From positions 22,997,868 to 23,061,867 of the forward strand of contig NC_037593.1 of NCBI RefSeq assembly GCF_003073045.1: a DNA stretch of 64,000 bases, read 5' to 3'. The notes below the pieces were generated by a model. The model saw only the letters and a program-made list of their open reading frames with translations. It was not told the origin of the DNA and made no database searches. Shown piece by piece: positions 37,322 through 51,100 of this stretch (position 1 is its first letter; each line of letters begins with the position of its first letter). A program made the translations under genes and the position numbers. The DNA is from Pomacea canaliculata. Lineage: Eukaryota > Mollusca > Gastropoda > Architaenioglossa > Ampullariidae.

Positions 37322-40073
37322 TTACAGATTAATTTCACGTGGCCCATAGGATCCACTCTGAGAGCTTGCGCCACTGACAGAAGGTGGAGGACGATAGATA
37401 GCCTGTGGGGCCTTTTGAAATGTTGGTCTTGCAGCTGATGCATATGCGGGCTTCACTGAATACGATGTTGTTACTGCGAGCAGGTGGAGAAAAGATGAAA
37501 TCTGTTGGTTCCTTTTCATCATCAAGGACATTTCGCTTTTCACGAAGCTGGCGGTAACGGATGTCTCCAATGGTGTTGCACACTTTCAACCCCTCAATCC
37601 AAAGCAAGACGGCACTAGCAACTGACAGAGCTGCTCCAATGATGGCAATGTAGAAAGACCAGTTTGCTTCAATCTGCTCAAACAGTAATAATGAAGCATA
37701 CATAAGCAAAATGACTAAAATCAACACAAAATACACAAATTAGCATTTTTGCAAAGAAAAGATATAAATGCTTTATATGCTTTAAATGCTTTTAATTTAC
37801 AGCATTTACGTCAAAAGTTTTTTTTCAAAGGTGAATTAGCTGAATTTAAAGTGTGGTTTGAGTCTTAAGGAAAAGAAAAAAATAGAACCACCAATAATTT
37901 GATCTATTTATTTTTCTTCAGACCATCTTTATTTTAAGTTTATTCTACACATTTTAGAATGTTACCAGTGGTTTTAAACATACTCAAAATGTGACCCTGA
38001 GAGAAAAATTTGAGTGGATGTGCTAGAGACAGATTGCTAGCTAGTTCATTATAAATCCCAAAATCTGAGTGAGAAACTGTTCCAAGATACACTATGCAAA
38101 CCTTTAATCACCAAAGTTCTCATCTAGATTTTAGTAAGAGGCCAACACCTCATTAGCACATGCTTAACTCAAAGCACAGAAAACTTATGGGATTATCTGT
38201 TCTTAAAAGACATTTTATTTTTATTTTCTAAAAAGAACTTGCATTCCATTTATTTAAGAAGAAAAAGCTGTTACCTTAAAATCTTTTGACTTCCTTTTCT
38301 TTTCTTTTCTAATTATATCCAATGTGGAAAAATTGGTTTCAGGGACACAGTAGGGATGAGGGAGAAGGTGAAGGTACTCCATCATGTTAAAATACATACA
38401 ATTTTTATCACATTTATAGCATCAGCTTTGAGCTGATTCTTTGCTATATATTTAAGAAATATTACTTTTATCTTCATGTTATGCATTTCATCATCAGGTT
38501 CATCAACATATAGAATACAAAAAGTATTTATCTAAAATCTAAAAAAAATCCCTATTATTATAATACAGAAAATGCTTAGCAGAAAGAACTTAATGAACAA
38601 ATGGCTGACAAGAACCTGTGGAGTAGTGTGCTGATTGAAGCGAACATAATCCTGAAAAAATGGGAGATTTCTCCAGACAAGGTTGTCTCTGTAGGTGCAG
38701 GCATTATCACCACTTTCACATACTGCATTGTTGCTTAATACTATTGTCAGAATGCTGAAGATCACCATCAGAATTTGTCCCAGGGCTGCAAGAACAAGAA
38801 TTAGTATCAGATTTGAGAAAATTGTTCTAGCAGGGGATGAACTTTTGTTGTTTTCAATGCCTGGATGTTTTTGTTTTCATACCTTAACTTTTGACTACTT
38901 ATACAGAGTGTGATCTTTTCCTATAAAAATAACCTTCACAGTAATCTAACTTCTTTTCCTGAAGTTCATTGGGAGTATAAGGATAAAAGATGTACCTTTC
39001 AGATTTCACCATACTTTAATCTGGAAATAATTTTGGGAGTCTTAACTGTCAAATATTTTTCTTCAATAACATCTGTATAGTTTTGTCTTAACATAAGCCT
39101 GAGAATATCATGCTTAAAGAAAGGTAGATTCAGAGGGAAAGGGACAGAAATGCCCCGTAATAAGGTGACAGTTTCAAACTTCTGTTAACACCTATTCTTG
39201 CAATTATGGGCACTTTGACTAATATACAATTTTGAGCTTGGGGGCAGCTAGGTGTATACCAATAATAAATGGCATGTATTGTTATCATTATTATTGTTGT
39301 CACTATAATTTTAATTGTAGCCTTGGGTTTAAGCTTATTTTTGTCACTTACAAATGCACATATACACAACATTTACCAGAAATAACGGCAAGAGCAGCCA
39401 GGAACATGACGCCTGTCACAGAGCTGTACTTTGCGAAAAGCCAGGATGGTGGCGCCAGCAAATGTGCAGAAAACTCCACACAAACTGATCATTTCCATGA
39501 CCTGAGCAACTTTGGTTACAGCTGTTTAAAAACAAAATAAAAACAATCTCTGTAGAGATTTTAAAGTTCTCCTACAGCGCAAAACTGCTCACAAAAGGCA
39601 TATTTTTTTATCATATTCCCTTTAATACAATATCAAGAAGACAGATCAAGCACGTTTTTAAACCTCAATTGAAGTATATTAAAAGAATACTGCTTACGTG
39701 GGATGACAACTCTGTTGGTCGATTTCTCAAGAAGAATCAAGCTGACATACTCTTTCTCGTCGTAGAAAAATATGCCAGCGTTCGCGACGATCTTCCGTGT
39801 ACCTTCCGTGCCAAAAGTCGAGTCCAAAATGTTGAACTTGAGGATGAACCAAAAAGGCAGGAAAGCACAAGCAAATGCGATAACAAAGGCAAGTCCCAAG
39901 AAGATGGCTGCTACTGCAAGAATTTTGGACTGCATAAAATACCTTGCAGTACAACCCCTTCCGCAATAAGGCGGGTAGACGACGGGTGCAATGGGCAGCT
40001 GAGGGCGAAAAGACGCTCCACTGTACCCTGCCATAGAGAATCCAGACAACGATGCCGATGATGGTCCCACCAT
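37322..40073 (-). CDS. four-pass claudin/PMP22-like membrane protein with long termini (four exons)
   Basis: Minus-strand exons are 40073-39698, 39521-39377, 38785-38616 and 37673-37322. With one-base corrections in exons 2 and 4 the coding length is a multiple of three (about 346 residues), long for this family. A Ser/Pro/Tyr-rich cytoplasmic N-terminus of about 50 residues precedes TM1 (LAVAAIFLGLAFVIAFACAF). An extracellular loop starting PFWF and containing NAGIFFY follows. TM2 (MISLCGVFCTFAGA) and TM3 (GVMFLAALAVIS) lie in exon 2, joined by exon 3 to the second loop with two cysteines. TM4 (WSFYIAIIGAALSVASAVLL) opens exon 4, followed by a tail with RREK-type charges and a Pro/Ser/Tyr end. 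The ATG at 40073 is the first in frame but follows an acceptor-like TTGCGCAG, so an upstream exon may exist. It appears to be a divergent tandem relative of the gene at 31.9-34.8 kb. Confidence 0.7.
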
Positions 40074-41913
40074 TGTTGAGTTTGCCGTAAGCTGCGCAAT
40101 TCAAAGTAATAATAAAAAAGAAGAAGCCAAACGGCACAGCTGCACTTATAAGGTCAAAAACAGTTTCTGCTACCAAGTACCTGACGTAATCGTGAAAAGA
40201 AATCAACCACTAAACCACCCAAGACTGCGTAAAATGTCTACTTGGGCGCCATCATGAATGCGGAAATGCTTGCTTTTTCCTACCTGTCCACAGGTAAGGC
40301 GAAGAGGTCAACAAGGGTCTCTACTCTTCTCTGTGCTTGGTGAAGAATTACATCCCCTGCTGAATTTTTCCCCTCGTGGTGCTCACTCAACCTCTCTCCA
40401 TTCCGCGTTACCCCTCCTCCGACAACCCCGTCCCCAATACACACAGACAAAACACCATAAAGCTACATTAACCTGCATCACCCATCAAAATCTGATTTCC
40501 CGGACTTCGTAAGGCCTTCCAAGGTGTTAAAAACGCCATCACTTTGGTCGTTTGGACCTTTGCATTAGCGGGAATGTGCTAAGTGTGTGTGTGTGGGAGA
40601 ATCGGAGTAGCTGGAGAGAACCTTGGTCTGTGAGCAGGTGGCACATAGAGTGTCCTTCGATGAGAACCGCGCAGAGGAGCTTTCACTGAAATGAAAACAA
40701 TAAGTTAACTCCTTTAAAACTATGCTATCGGGAAGGGGGGAGGGGAGCTACCGTAATACGATAGCCTAAAGATGATCATGGACCTCGGACGATTTTGGTA
40801 ATTAATAGCGATCAGTGCGGTGAACCCTTTATTTTAACACTGCAGATTGCTGCTGAAATACTACATTCCTTTACATCTCCTATTTACTTTTGAAAATAGA
40901 AATCTTGACTTATACAGCTATATAACTGAAGAATAGGCCGGGGATGTGCGTGTGAAGATGAGAGGAGGAGCAGGATCGAGGAGGCGAGATGCTAGCTGGC
41001 AACACCACAATTTTTACTTACAAAATCTCTATCCCTTGCTTCTTTTCCTGACAGTCACCAGATATCTCGGCAGAGTATATTATTTTTGAAATACGTTGAT
41101 CTTGCGAACTGCCCGTTGGACAGGCATCAGAGAGGTCAGCGCGTACAATACTGCTTGCATAGCCGTCATTATTATTATTATCATCATCGCGGTCGGATTT
41201 CTAAATGTCATGGTGTCATCAGCTCCCTGCTTTTCTTTCTTTAATATTTTTTTAAAGTGAATCGATGTAGGTCTGACAAACGCTGCATTTAGCCCGCAGA
41301 GTGACTGTCCTGGTCAGCTGCACTATATTGGGAGCACGGACCGTAGATGGAAGCATAAATTACATATGGGGAAAATAAGGCAGATTAATAACTTTCCACT
41401 TCTTTACCATTTGATTCTGGTCCAAGCCTAGTTTATTACTTGATCCCACAAATTCTTGAGACTCACTGCGCTCCGTTTGGTAAACTACATATCCTTTACC
41501 TGCACTCAAATTGTAAGCACATTGGCTCTGTACTGTTGGATAAAATCTGCATTGTTAGTCGTAAATAATGTAGGGCCATTAGATAACTTTCCTCATTAGA
41601 CAGATTATCACATAGTGTACATGTCACCGATTGCAAGAGAGATGTTCACACAAGAGGAGCACAGTCGCCCACAGCTTTAACAATATATAGTAAAAGTAAA
41701 TATAAGGCGTGGAACACATGATGTATAAACTATCTCTCGCTTATAATTTCATTTAGCGTCACTGCAGAGACAAACAGAATGACAGTGCGAGGTGTCTGCT
41801 CTACTGCAGACAGATTTGTGAAGACTTTCGTGATCCAGGGATGTAGCCAACTCAGCGCGGTGAACTATGCTCAGGTAGGTCCTTGGTCATCAGTTATTAT
41901 CTGAAGATTTATT
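40074..41913. other. upstream/intergenic stretch
   Basis: The first 200 bases upstream of 40073 carry a hydrophobic open frame that overlaps the exon in another phase. It contains an acceptor-like site and is more likely an intron or 5' UTR. The rest holds short overlapping frames, a GT run near 40590 and ATT repeats near 41168. No gene is supported. Confidence 0.4.
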
Positions 41914-42214
41914 TTAATTCGCCCGTGCTCTCGATGCACATCTTTGTTGCGGGCGTTTCCAGTCTCTTTCATGCGACTGAACATCCGGGAGATTCAGAGA
42001 CGTGCAACACAAGCTCAGACAGAGTGGAGCAAGGCCATGAACACGATAGCAAAGCGATGCGAGCCCGAAGTGGCAGCCAGTGGAGCTCGGACAGAAGCGG
42101 TATGGCAGTACGGGCAGCACTGTTATGAGCTCTCTGGAGCTTCAGCAGGCGGCCAGAAAGATCTGTCAACAGAGAGTTCCAGTAGTTGAGCCTGGACAAC
42201 ACATACGCCGACAT
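41914..42214 (-). mobile_element. CR1/L2-like LINE fragment
   Basis: On the minus strand the reading includes YVLSRLNYWNSLL, LLKLQRAHNSAART and LHWLPLRARIAL. These are successive conserved blocks of the CR1/L2 reverse transcriptase C-terminal region (SRLDYCNSLL, LQRxQNxAAR, LHWLPVxxRI). The fragment is about 300 bases, flanked by unrelated sequence, and not functional. Confidence 0.8.
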
Positions 42215-42385
42215 AAGCTGCCTGGTGGAGGTACAGAGAGGATATGTCTGATGCAGCTGAACCTGCTCATGCAGCTCGAGAAAGATGAATTTGCAAACTG
42301 GACATGATTCTGGAAGGATAACGATGTGTCAGAAAAGAACTCCGAGATTTCTGATAGACTGAGAGAAAGTGATGGTGGATCCGCA

Positions 42386-42405
42386 ACAACAACAACAACA
42401 ACAAC

Positions 42406-42462
<57 letters not shown>

Positions 42463-42560
42463 CCAAACAACAAATAACAACAACCAACAACAACAAACGA
42501 CACAACAACAACCAACTAACAACAACAACCAACCAACAACACATAACATCCAACCAACAA
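42386..42560. repeat. (AAC)n microsatellite
   Basis: A near-perfect AAC array occupies roughly 42386-42462, followed by a degenerate AAC/CCAA-rich part to about 42560. It produces long poly-Asn, poly-Thr, poly-Gln, poly-Val and poly-Cys frames in all phases; none is a gene. Confidence 0.95.
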
Positions 42561-45500
42561 CAACCAACACTGTCACACGATACTCGGGCCCTCGTACACT
42601 CCTGGACATTCTTTTCTTCATAAAACAACTCTGCCTCTTTTGCAGGCCTGTATACATTTAATAATATTGACTAAATTTACACTATAATAACTTTAAAATA
42701 TACAGAATAAATGTTGAAAAGAATTTCCCAGTAAACGTACATCCGGCAATCTACCATTATCTAAGATATCCAATTTTAACACAGTTCTAAAAGAAAGGTT
42801 TTTTTTCTGGATTGATGATCCAACATAAGAATAATAAAGTGCAAAGTCCGGCACAACACTGCTTTCACTGAGGACTAATCGGATGACACTCTTAACTTCA
42901 GTCACTGGGTATGGTTGGTCCACTGAACCAACATTCACTGGAGACTAATGTTTCAGAATCCAAATATATATCTTCCACACACACACACACATAATTATGA
43001 TCATCCAAAAAAACAATCAAACAAACAAAACAACAATGACACAGTACACAACATAATTTTTAACTTTTAAAAAAGAAATAAAAAAACCTAAAATTTTTAT
43101 AAAAAAGATAAAACTTCTTAAGCCAGACTTTCGGTCTCCCAGCACATTTTTCGTATGCGTTTGTGCAACGTATTTCAATGGCATAGTAGCGATTTTTAAC
43201 GTTTCTAAATTTGCTTCTTCACACAGTTTGAAGTTTTAGAAACGTGCTGTGCAACTAGCCCCAGAACGCGCTAATATTTCTTGACAAAGTCTGGCAATGG
43301 CTAAAAATGATGCCAATATATCAGGTCTTTCGAACAATTTTTTTTGTTTGATGTACTATGATTGGCTTTTGTGCACTAGCTGTTGACGCGGGCACATATG
43401 TTGTCTAGACCGCTGTAAACCAGCGTTCTGTTTCTCTTCCTCCTCTTTTATGTGCAAGTGCACACGTGCGAGGTTCATTGACAAATTCTGAATCATCTTG
43501 CCTTACCAGCGCTCCATCGATCCGTCCATCCATCCATCGTTCACAAGATGTCTGCTGCTGACAGATCGACGTCATTTAGTTGCTTACAACACAGGATGAC
43601 GTGCTGAATGTGACGATACACTTGGCGTCATCATGTTATTTTGACATCACGAACCGATCTAATCTTAACAGCCTAGAGGTTAGAAAACTATTGCCGGGGC
43701 CACATCGACTCCAAGGTTTTATCAGTAATTTCAAGTGAGTATTTAGAGAATGTAGTTATCATACTGTCCCTATTTTTGTTTTAATTATGCATTTAACGAA
43801 TTGTGCTTTAGCGCTGACCCAATGTCAAGTGTACAGATAGAGTCGAATAAATAAAGAGATACATTACCTTTGTAAGCAGTCGTCGGTCCGATATAGTTCT
43901 TCCCGATATGGTCTCTGAGGCTTAATCTACAGTTTAATATTAGCAAATCTCCAAAAGCACTGTCAACAGCTCATGCTAAACATTGGAACATTTTAAAAAC
44001 AAAAGCGTTGTAAGTGACCTTGTTTGAAGGTCATGTGTCCTTCTTTTTTTGTAATTCATTGGGTCTTCAAAATCACAACTAAAATCTTTACAAGAAACTA
44101 AAAGTAATTTTCTAAACCTTAATGTGAAACGTGTTGAATTTGTCCAGAACAAAAACAAAGTTAGAAATTTCGTTGCCAGTGATAGTGACCTTTGTCACGT
44201 AATTAAGCGGTTAGTAGACCCAGATAGTGAAACTAGTATCTGCTTTTACGTCAAGGTGAGATAATGAAGAAGTGCACTAGTAAGGTTGGCTATTGGAATG
44301 TTGGGTCAGATGGGCTTTTCCTTTATTACTTTTTTTTTTTGCAGTTTATGCGGTTTATGACGTTATTTCACAATGATGCACATTTTAGGCAACGACAGCG
44401 TCGATGATAACGATGACGACGACGATGACGGTGTAGATGGCGGGTCATAGTGAAGGCTTTTGTAGCGAAGACTGTCAGCACATGCTCAGGGTCTCCACAC
44501 TCGAGACAGTTTGGAAAAAAAATTACCACTAGCAGATAATACCATAAGAAACAACAATTAAATGTAACGATATAGTTTCGTAAATAAAAGAAACTGACAC
44601 GAAGACTTTTAAGCGACAAATAATATACGTGTGGGTATATACCCACCTACATACACATCCAGGCAAATATAGAATGCATATAGTAATTAAACGATTACTA
44701 TTATGCTGCTAATCAGGCCATTTTTAACATCACATTTAATTGTGAAAAAAAAAAAAAACAAACAAAAAAAAAAAACCAACGCAAAAACAAACAACAACCC
44801 TGTGACAGAGAAAGGGGTGTCGGTTAGACAGAATATGAATCAGGCAAATATTGAAGAGAAATACATGTCACAGGGACCTGCAAATGTCACACACATTGTG
44901 CGTGCGTGTGTCTGCAGTTAGGATTTGGGATGAGTACATGTACATGAATATGGCGCGCGCGTATTAAATAGAAAAAGAGTAGTGCAGGAAAGGCTAATGA
45001 TAGCACAGTGATGGATGCTACACCTCACCCATTAACTTGACCAGATAAGAATGGTGTCATGCACCCAACAGAGAGCTGTACTTATAATTCACCAAAACAT
45101 TCATCCTCGCATGTATGTAGTTCTTTTCCTTCATACACGTTGACGATTACGTCAACCCTTGTAACTGAGTACATCCTCTTTTTTTTTTAACATTTCTGAA
45201 TAAGGACATCGCTATACACGTTGATCCTTTCAAGCACCTTGTGTGTGTTTGGCGTATCAACAAAGAATTTATACAGCACAACTCTCTAAACACAATTTTA
45301 TTTAATAATTATAAGGAAAACATTATTTGTCAAAGTTAGACATATCTTATGCATTTAACCTTGTGTTAATTTTACAATTGCCTTCTGTTTACACAAATGT
45401 TTTTAATGAAAGGTTTAATTCAGCGATATTCCGATCTTGAATTTATTCTTTCCGTGAGTGTGACTGCACGATAAGGCCCACTTCTCCACGTCGAGCGCAT

Positions 45501-48174
45501 GCTTCGCCAGGGAAGATTACTGACAATAGCATTCGAAGGAAGAACAGCGTGGTGAGTATCGATATGATAAAGATTTTGTTTGAAAGTTCGTTTCATATTA
45601 CTTGTATTTGCATTACGTGTATTTTGCGAAGTTTTCTGAGACAGTCTTGCAAACCCAACCGGTTCTTGCAGGTTCAGAGATTTCTCTGCTTCGTGCATTT
45701 TGGCATGGCCTTGACATTGTGTGAAACGTTTAAGCGTTTCCATTCATTTCTTGTTGTGCACTCATGTTTATTTAATAGTTTTTCATGTACACTACTTTCC
45801 ACATATTCACTTTAACTTATACGACCCCATTGCAGGCATTGCCTCATGGAAACTCCAAAGTGAAAAGGGAGCTTAATCTGGGTCACGAGGCAGTCATTTT
45901 GTCTTCGTGTTGTCTACCTAAAGAGGCTTACCACGTAGCAGAAAAGCATAAGCATTTACTTGAGGGGCAGGCGATATGATTTTTGACTCCATTTAATCGT
46001 CTCAAGAGAAAGGTCATGTGTTAGAGATACCAGATCTGCTTCCTTTATACTAATGTAGGACAGTAAGATTCTTGCCCAGACAAAGAAGTCCAAGAAATCT
46101 AGGCACCGGCATTTTTGCTTTCTAAAATATACATACCGCATCACAAACTCATTTGGTGTGTGTGTGTGAATTCTTGTTGATTGCATTTCTACACAGTTCG
46201 GCAAGATGCTAGTAGCCAAAGCAGCCTCAACATTCCTGTCATAAATGTTTCTCTTTCATCATTATTTGTATTTTAGTATAATTCTAACAATGCTTTACCA
46301 TTAGTAATCATCTTCCTTGAAACGAAAAAAAAAAAAAGAATACATAAGGTTACATATTAATGAAAAGTTTATAGTTTTTAAAACAATACTAAACCTTATA
46401 TATCCTACATGGTTAGAAAGATACTTTAATACCTTTTTTTCAGTTGTCAGATTCAATTTCAGAACCATAGACTTATTAGACAATTAAGAAGCACATACAA
46501 TTTATTAAGGTGACCAGACGTCCCGCTTTAGACCTCTTGTCCCGCCTGCTCATCGGGCTGGAAGCCCAATGTCCCGCTTTCTGGCTTTCTGGCAAGTCCA
46601 TCAAATGTCCAGGTTGTCTTTAAAAATCACTTTTTTCGGCGTTCTTTTTGACGACACCATCATCGGCACGTGTCCGCTTTGAAAAATAATTTTGTAGCTT
46701 ATGGGATGTCAAAACCATTTAAAAGATGATTCAGCTAGTCCCCAAAAGCAAACAAGAAATCAGGATGTTAATTGTGTTTTATGGTTAAAAATCCACAATG
46801 CATTCCAAGAGTGAAATAACGGGTATTTTTGATTGATCTTTCACTACTTCAAAGGGATACCCATAATGCCTTTTTTTTAATGGTTATTAAATGTAATCTT
46901 GATCAGGATTAGTTTGCATATTTCAAGCTAGAGCAAAAAATATCTTTTTTTTTCATTATAATTAAAAAATCCATTTTTCCTAATCTGTGCACAGCCCAAC
47001 AGTGACAAGGTGTAAAGGTGACTGATCAGTCGGACAGGTTTTTGAGTAGAAGGGATTTGTTAGTTGCTGTTTTATATTGTTGAATATAGTAAATATATTA
47101 TAAATGCTGGGTTATTTAGCTCTCTGTCATCAGGAGTTTTATATGTTTATTATATCATAGGATCTTGTTTTACCACAAGATTTAAGTTGGTGGTCTCATC
47201 AGTGGGATACAATTCTCTGTTATTTAGCGCCAGTATAGTTTCTGTAGTTGGCTATTCATGTGTTTAACTCTTTAGGTCTCGATCCTTCATCAACTTTTAA
47301 GTGTAGGCTGCCCATAGTTTTTATTCAATACTTTTTACTACAAATTTGTGTAACCAGATGGGGATGCAATCCCGTCACTAGGCGAGTAACATTTGTAAAG
47401 AGTTATATCCCTTAACAGGACGACATTAATTTGAAGAGTTAAATTTTCTGGATGTATCTTAAATGGGGACACAAGTGCACATGCAAAGACAGCTAACAGT
47501 TTTTTCATAAATTTTGAGCTTATTTCTGGTGATTAGTCTTTATTTTAATCATCATGTTTATTCCTTTCTACATGGTGTTTAATCATTAAAATCCACAAAA
47601 TACTGGACTAAATATTGAAGTGATCATTTGTGCGTAAGTCAATATCAGAATTTTCTTAAATACAATTTGATGTATCTGATTTGTTTTGGATTAACAAACA
47701 AGTGCATTTTAACAATTGAATAAGTTAGGAACAGTTTCTTAACTTTGGACTTTGTAATTTTGATTAATTCTCTTGTCATGTCTATTTTTTAAATAATTTT
47801 TGAAAAGTTTCGTATCATGTGATTGCTTTTACCTAGAGAGTTAGTTCCCCTATAAATCTTCAGTCAAGCACAACAATGGCAGAAAAAGTATGACAAGATA
47901 AAGAAAAGCATTATGACATGGTTTTTAAGAGCTTTATTTTGATAAATTAGATTTTACATGTACTTACTAAGTCTGGTTGAACCCCTCTCAATTGTGACCT
48001 AATTTTAGTGGAATTTAGTATTTAAAATTTTTTTAATTGAAAATTTGCATTTATATATTTATTTCATGTGGAAATCACAATTATTTCGTCTTGAACAGAT
48101 TTGCCAGCTTCTAGTAAGTCATCATTTCTGGAGGCATTCACCAGGTATTAGCCGTAAAATTGCCCTAAACCAGG
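42561..48174. other. intergenic stretch
   Basis: No supported gene. It contains a CA run near 42975, A-rich tracts near 44745-44790, GAC/GAT triplets near 44400-44430 and a possible transposon remnant at 46511-46625. The last part is AT-rich and leads into the 5' end of MTHFSD. Confidence 0.45.
46511..46625. mobile_element. possible hAT/ZBED-type remnant
   Basis: GGTGACCAGACGTCCCGCTT is followed by repeated TGTCCCGC(C/T)T words and CCAGGTTGTC. From memory, 'ACCAGACGTCCCG...TGTCCCGC' sequence is characteristic of one end of certain hAT elements in animals. The opposite end and target duplication were not found, so this is a tentative call. Confidence 0.35.
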
Positions 48175-51100
48175 ATGGAAAACAACAACTCTTCAGCTGC
48201 TGATGCAGAGCCACAGCAGGGTAGTGAAGCACCACCTGCAAAATCTGCAGATATGTGCAAGACGGCCATTGATAGCAAAGGAGTAGGTAAGTGTGGCTGT
48301 ATTAGGCTATTGTAGGAAAACTGACACTTAGAAGTACTGGCTTGAATCTGAAGAAGTGGAAAAATGTGCATGGATTGACTTTTGCTCAGCTTTTATATTT
48401 CTTCTAGTCAACAGTCTACATTATTTCCACTTAGCATAAAAGTTTCCTTTATAAGGGACAGCAAGTTGAAGCTGGTAAGGAAGACTGGTGCTGCTTTTGT
48501 ATATGCCAAAAACCAACAGGATTTAATAAACAGTTGGATATTTTACTGTTAAAATATCAGGTTTTTTTCCAAACTGAAACTGTGTTTAAATTGGCGTCTT
48601 TTGATCTGTGGTAGAGGTGTCCAAGTGGTCTATTCGCAAAAAGATCTGGAACTATATGGAGGACAACGATCTTGTGAATTTTCCACGTCCTCCACACAAT
48701 CGCATCCCTAATTTTGTGGTAATGTTTTCAGATTTTTCCAGAGCGGTAGTAGGAAAGCCTTTTCGCTTAGATGAAATCACCCCTCAAAAGTTGTAATTAG
48801 CATTTTTACTTAAACTTCAAGAATCCTAAAATTCTATTTCAAAGACATGAAAAATAAAGACAAACATTTTAAAAATGTCAAGATTGTAAGGGCTGTAAAT
48901 CTTAATGCCTTATCCTTGAGATTCTGTCAACAGACCTAAAGGTGTTGTCTTCAACTCTCGAGGTCAACATGTAGCTTTTAAAGCTCTTGATGTTTGGAAT
49001 TCTGTGTTTCTAGGATGCTGCTTTAGCAGCTGATAAAGTTGCACAACTTGATGTTTTCAAGTCTGCTCGTACTGTCAAGATTAACCCGGACAAGCCTCAG
49101 GAACATGCTCGGTTCTTAACTTTAGAGGTAAGCTAAATATTTGCTGATTTTGCTGGAGATAACAATTACCTTTGTTGAAAAGTTTGAGTTATCATCGATA
49201 ATTGTGCTTGCTTAAACTTCTGAGATGACTATTAAAGCAAAACAAAAGGGATATTCTTAGCCGCATAGGTATATGCTCAAAGAGTGCATATTTTTCTTTA
49301 ACATCACCTGTTCAGGAAACAAATACTGAAACATTTTCAGGCTTTCTTTCATGGTTGCATTCTGAACAGCTTTTCAGGGATGTACATCATTGTGATGTAA
49401 TCTTATGAATCGCTTTAGTTATCCCAGAAAACAAGTATGCAGATTTATAAGGAACCAGTCAAGAACCATATAGCACAGCATCAATAACCATGCCATCACA
49501 TTTATACCTGCCACGCCAGACAGACCTCCATACAATTAACATTCAGACCCGGATATAATCTCCTGATGTTGTTTAGAAGTTGCATTGAAACAACAAAAAG
49601 GCAGCCTTAACTCGTTGGCCCTGTATAATCATATACAGAATTGGTGGCTCATGGGAAGCTGATGGAACTCTTCTGATAGGACATCCCGTAGACTCGGGGG
49701 ACACTTTTGAAAATGTCTGTTACAGAGAGTCTGAAGGCTACTCTGAGGCATCCCAATTACTTTTGAGCAATTTACACTTTTCTGTCCTTGACTGGTAAGT
49801 TGTTATAACAAATGCACAAGGACGGTGCATTAGTGATAAACCTTTCTCACAATGGTCCGAGTTTTGGTATTCCAGCAAAGTCTCCTGTTGAATATGCCCT
49901 GGCACTTAAATGTGGTAACAGTGGTCATTGTTTCATGATGGGAGATTTCCATGTATCGCTAGAACAGCATTATCCTTCCGCAGTAAGACCCGCATCTTCA
50001 TCACCATTGTGAAGGCAGTCCTACTGTAAGGTTTTGAAACCTGGAGAGTGACAAACACCATCACCAACAAGCTCCAGACCATTACCAACCAATGCCTATG
50101 CCATATTCTAGGAATAAGATGTCCTGAAAAGATCTCCAACCGCAGCCTGTGGAAAAAACCAACCAGAATGCCATTAGCAAGACATCAAAAAGTGCAAATG
50201 GGGCTGGGTAGGACACACCCTGCACAAACTAGCTGATACCATTGCCAAGTAGGCACTTGACTTGAATCCTCAGGGGAAGAGGAGAGTTGGGAAACCAAGT
50301 TAGTTAGTTACTGCCCGTTATGCCGGTCGGCACGTAGGGCAGCGACAAAGGTCCTCCACTTTTGTCTGTCCTGGGCTAGTTTCCCCAAAGTGCCCCAGCT
50401 GTGGTTTAGGGTCTTCATTTCTGCCTCCACAGTTCGTCGCCAGGTTTTCTTGGGCCGGCCTCGCTTGCGTTTTCCCTCTGGAGTCCAGTGTAAGGCAGTT
50501 TTTGTGATGGAGTTGCTCCCGCCTCTGATGACGTGACCAATCCAGCACCATCGCTTCTTCATCAGGATGGTGGTCATGCTCTCCTGCCCACACTGGGCTA
50601 GCAGTTCCTCGTTGGAGATTGTCCTTGGCCAGAAGATGCCCAGGATTCTTCGCAGGCTTTTGGTGTGGAAGACTGACAGTTTGTTGAGGTCGCTGTCAGT
50701 CGTTTGCCAGCATTCCGATCCGTACAGAAGAGTGGACAGGACCAGACTCTGGTATAGTCTCAGCTTGGTATGGATGCTGTACTGTGTTGACTTCCAGATG
50801 TTGCTTAGCCTACAGAAGATGCCCCTGGCTTTGCTCAGTCTGCTCTGGATGTCACGGCCTGCTCCTCCATCCTGCTTGACCACGCTGCCCAAGTAGGTGA
50901 AGCTTTCAACCATCGGCAGGCCTTCTCCCTCTATGCTGATCAGTGTTGTATTGGTGGTGTTCAGGGTCATCACTTCTGTCTTTATCCGGATGATGTGCAG
51001 TCCAACCTGCTGCGCACAGGTGTTCAGGCGAGTGGTCTTCTCCTGCATTGTCGATGGGTGTGTGACAGCAGGGCCAGATCGTCGGCAAACGTGGGAAACC

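Noticed and set aside
39727..40206. 159-codon hydrophobic frame starting at 40206 as the start of the membrane-protein gene
   Set aside because: Its phase does not match exon 2, and it turns Cys/Arg-rich after 40100. The frame from 40073 gives TM1 and the correct phase.
42166..42661. Long frames of poly-Cys/Val/Asn/Thr/Gln
   Set aside because: They are all readings of the AAC microsatellite and depend only on phase.
45785..45979. Possible exon preceded by an acceptor-like TTGCAG
   Set aside because: The Lys-rich translation has no family match I know, and no donor or partner exon is visible.
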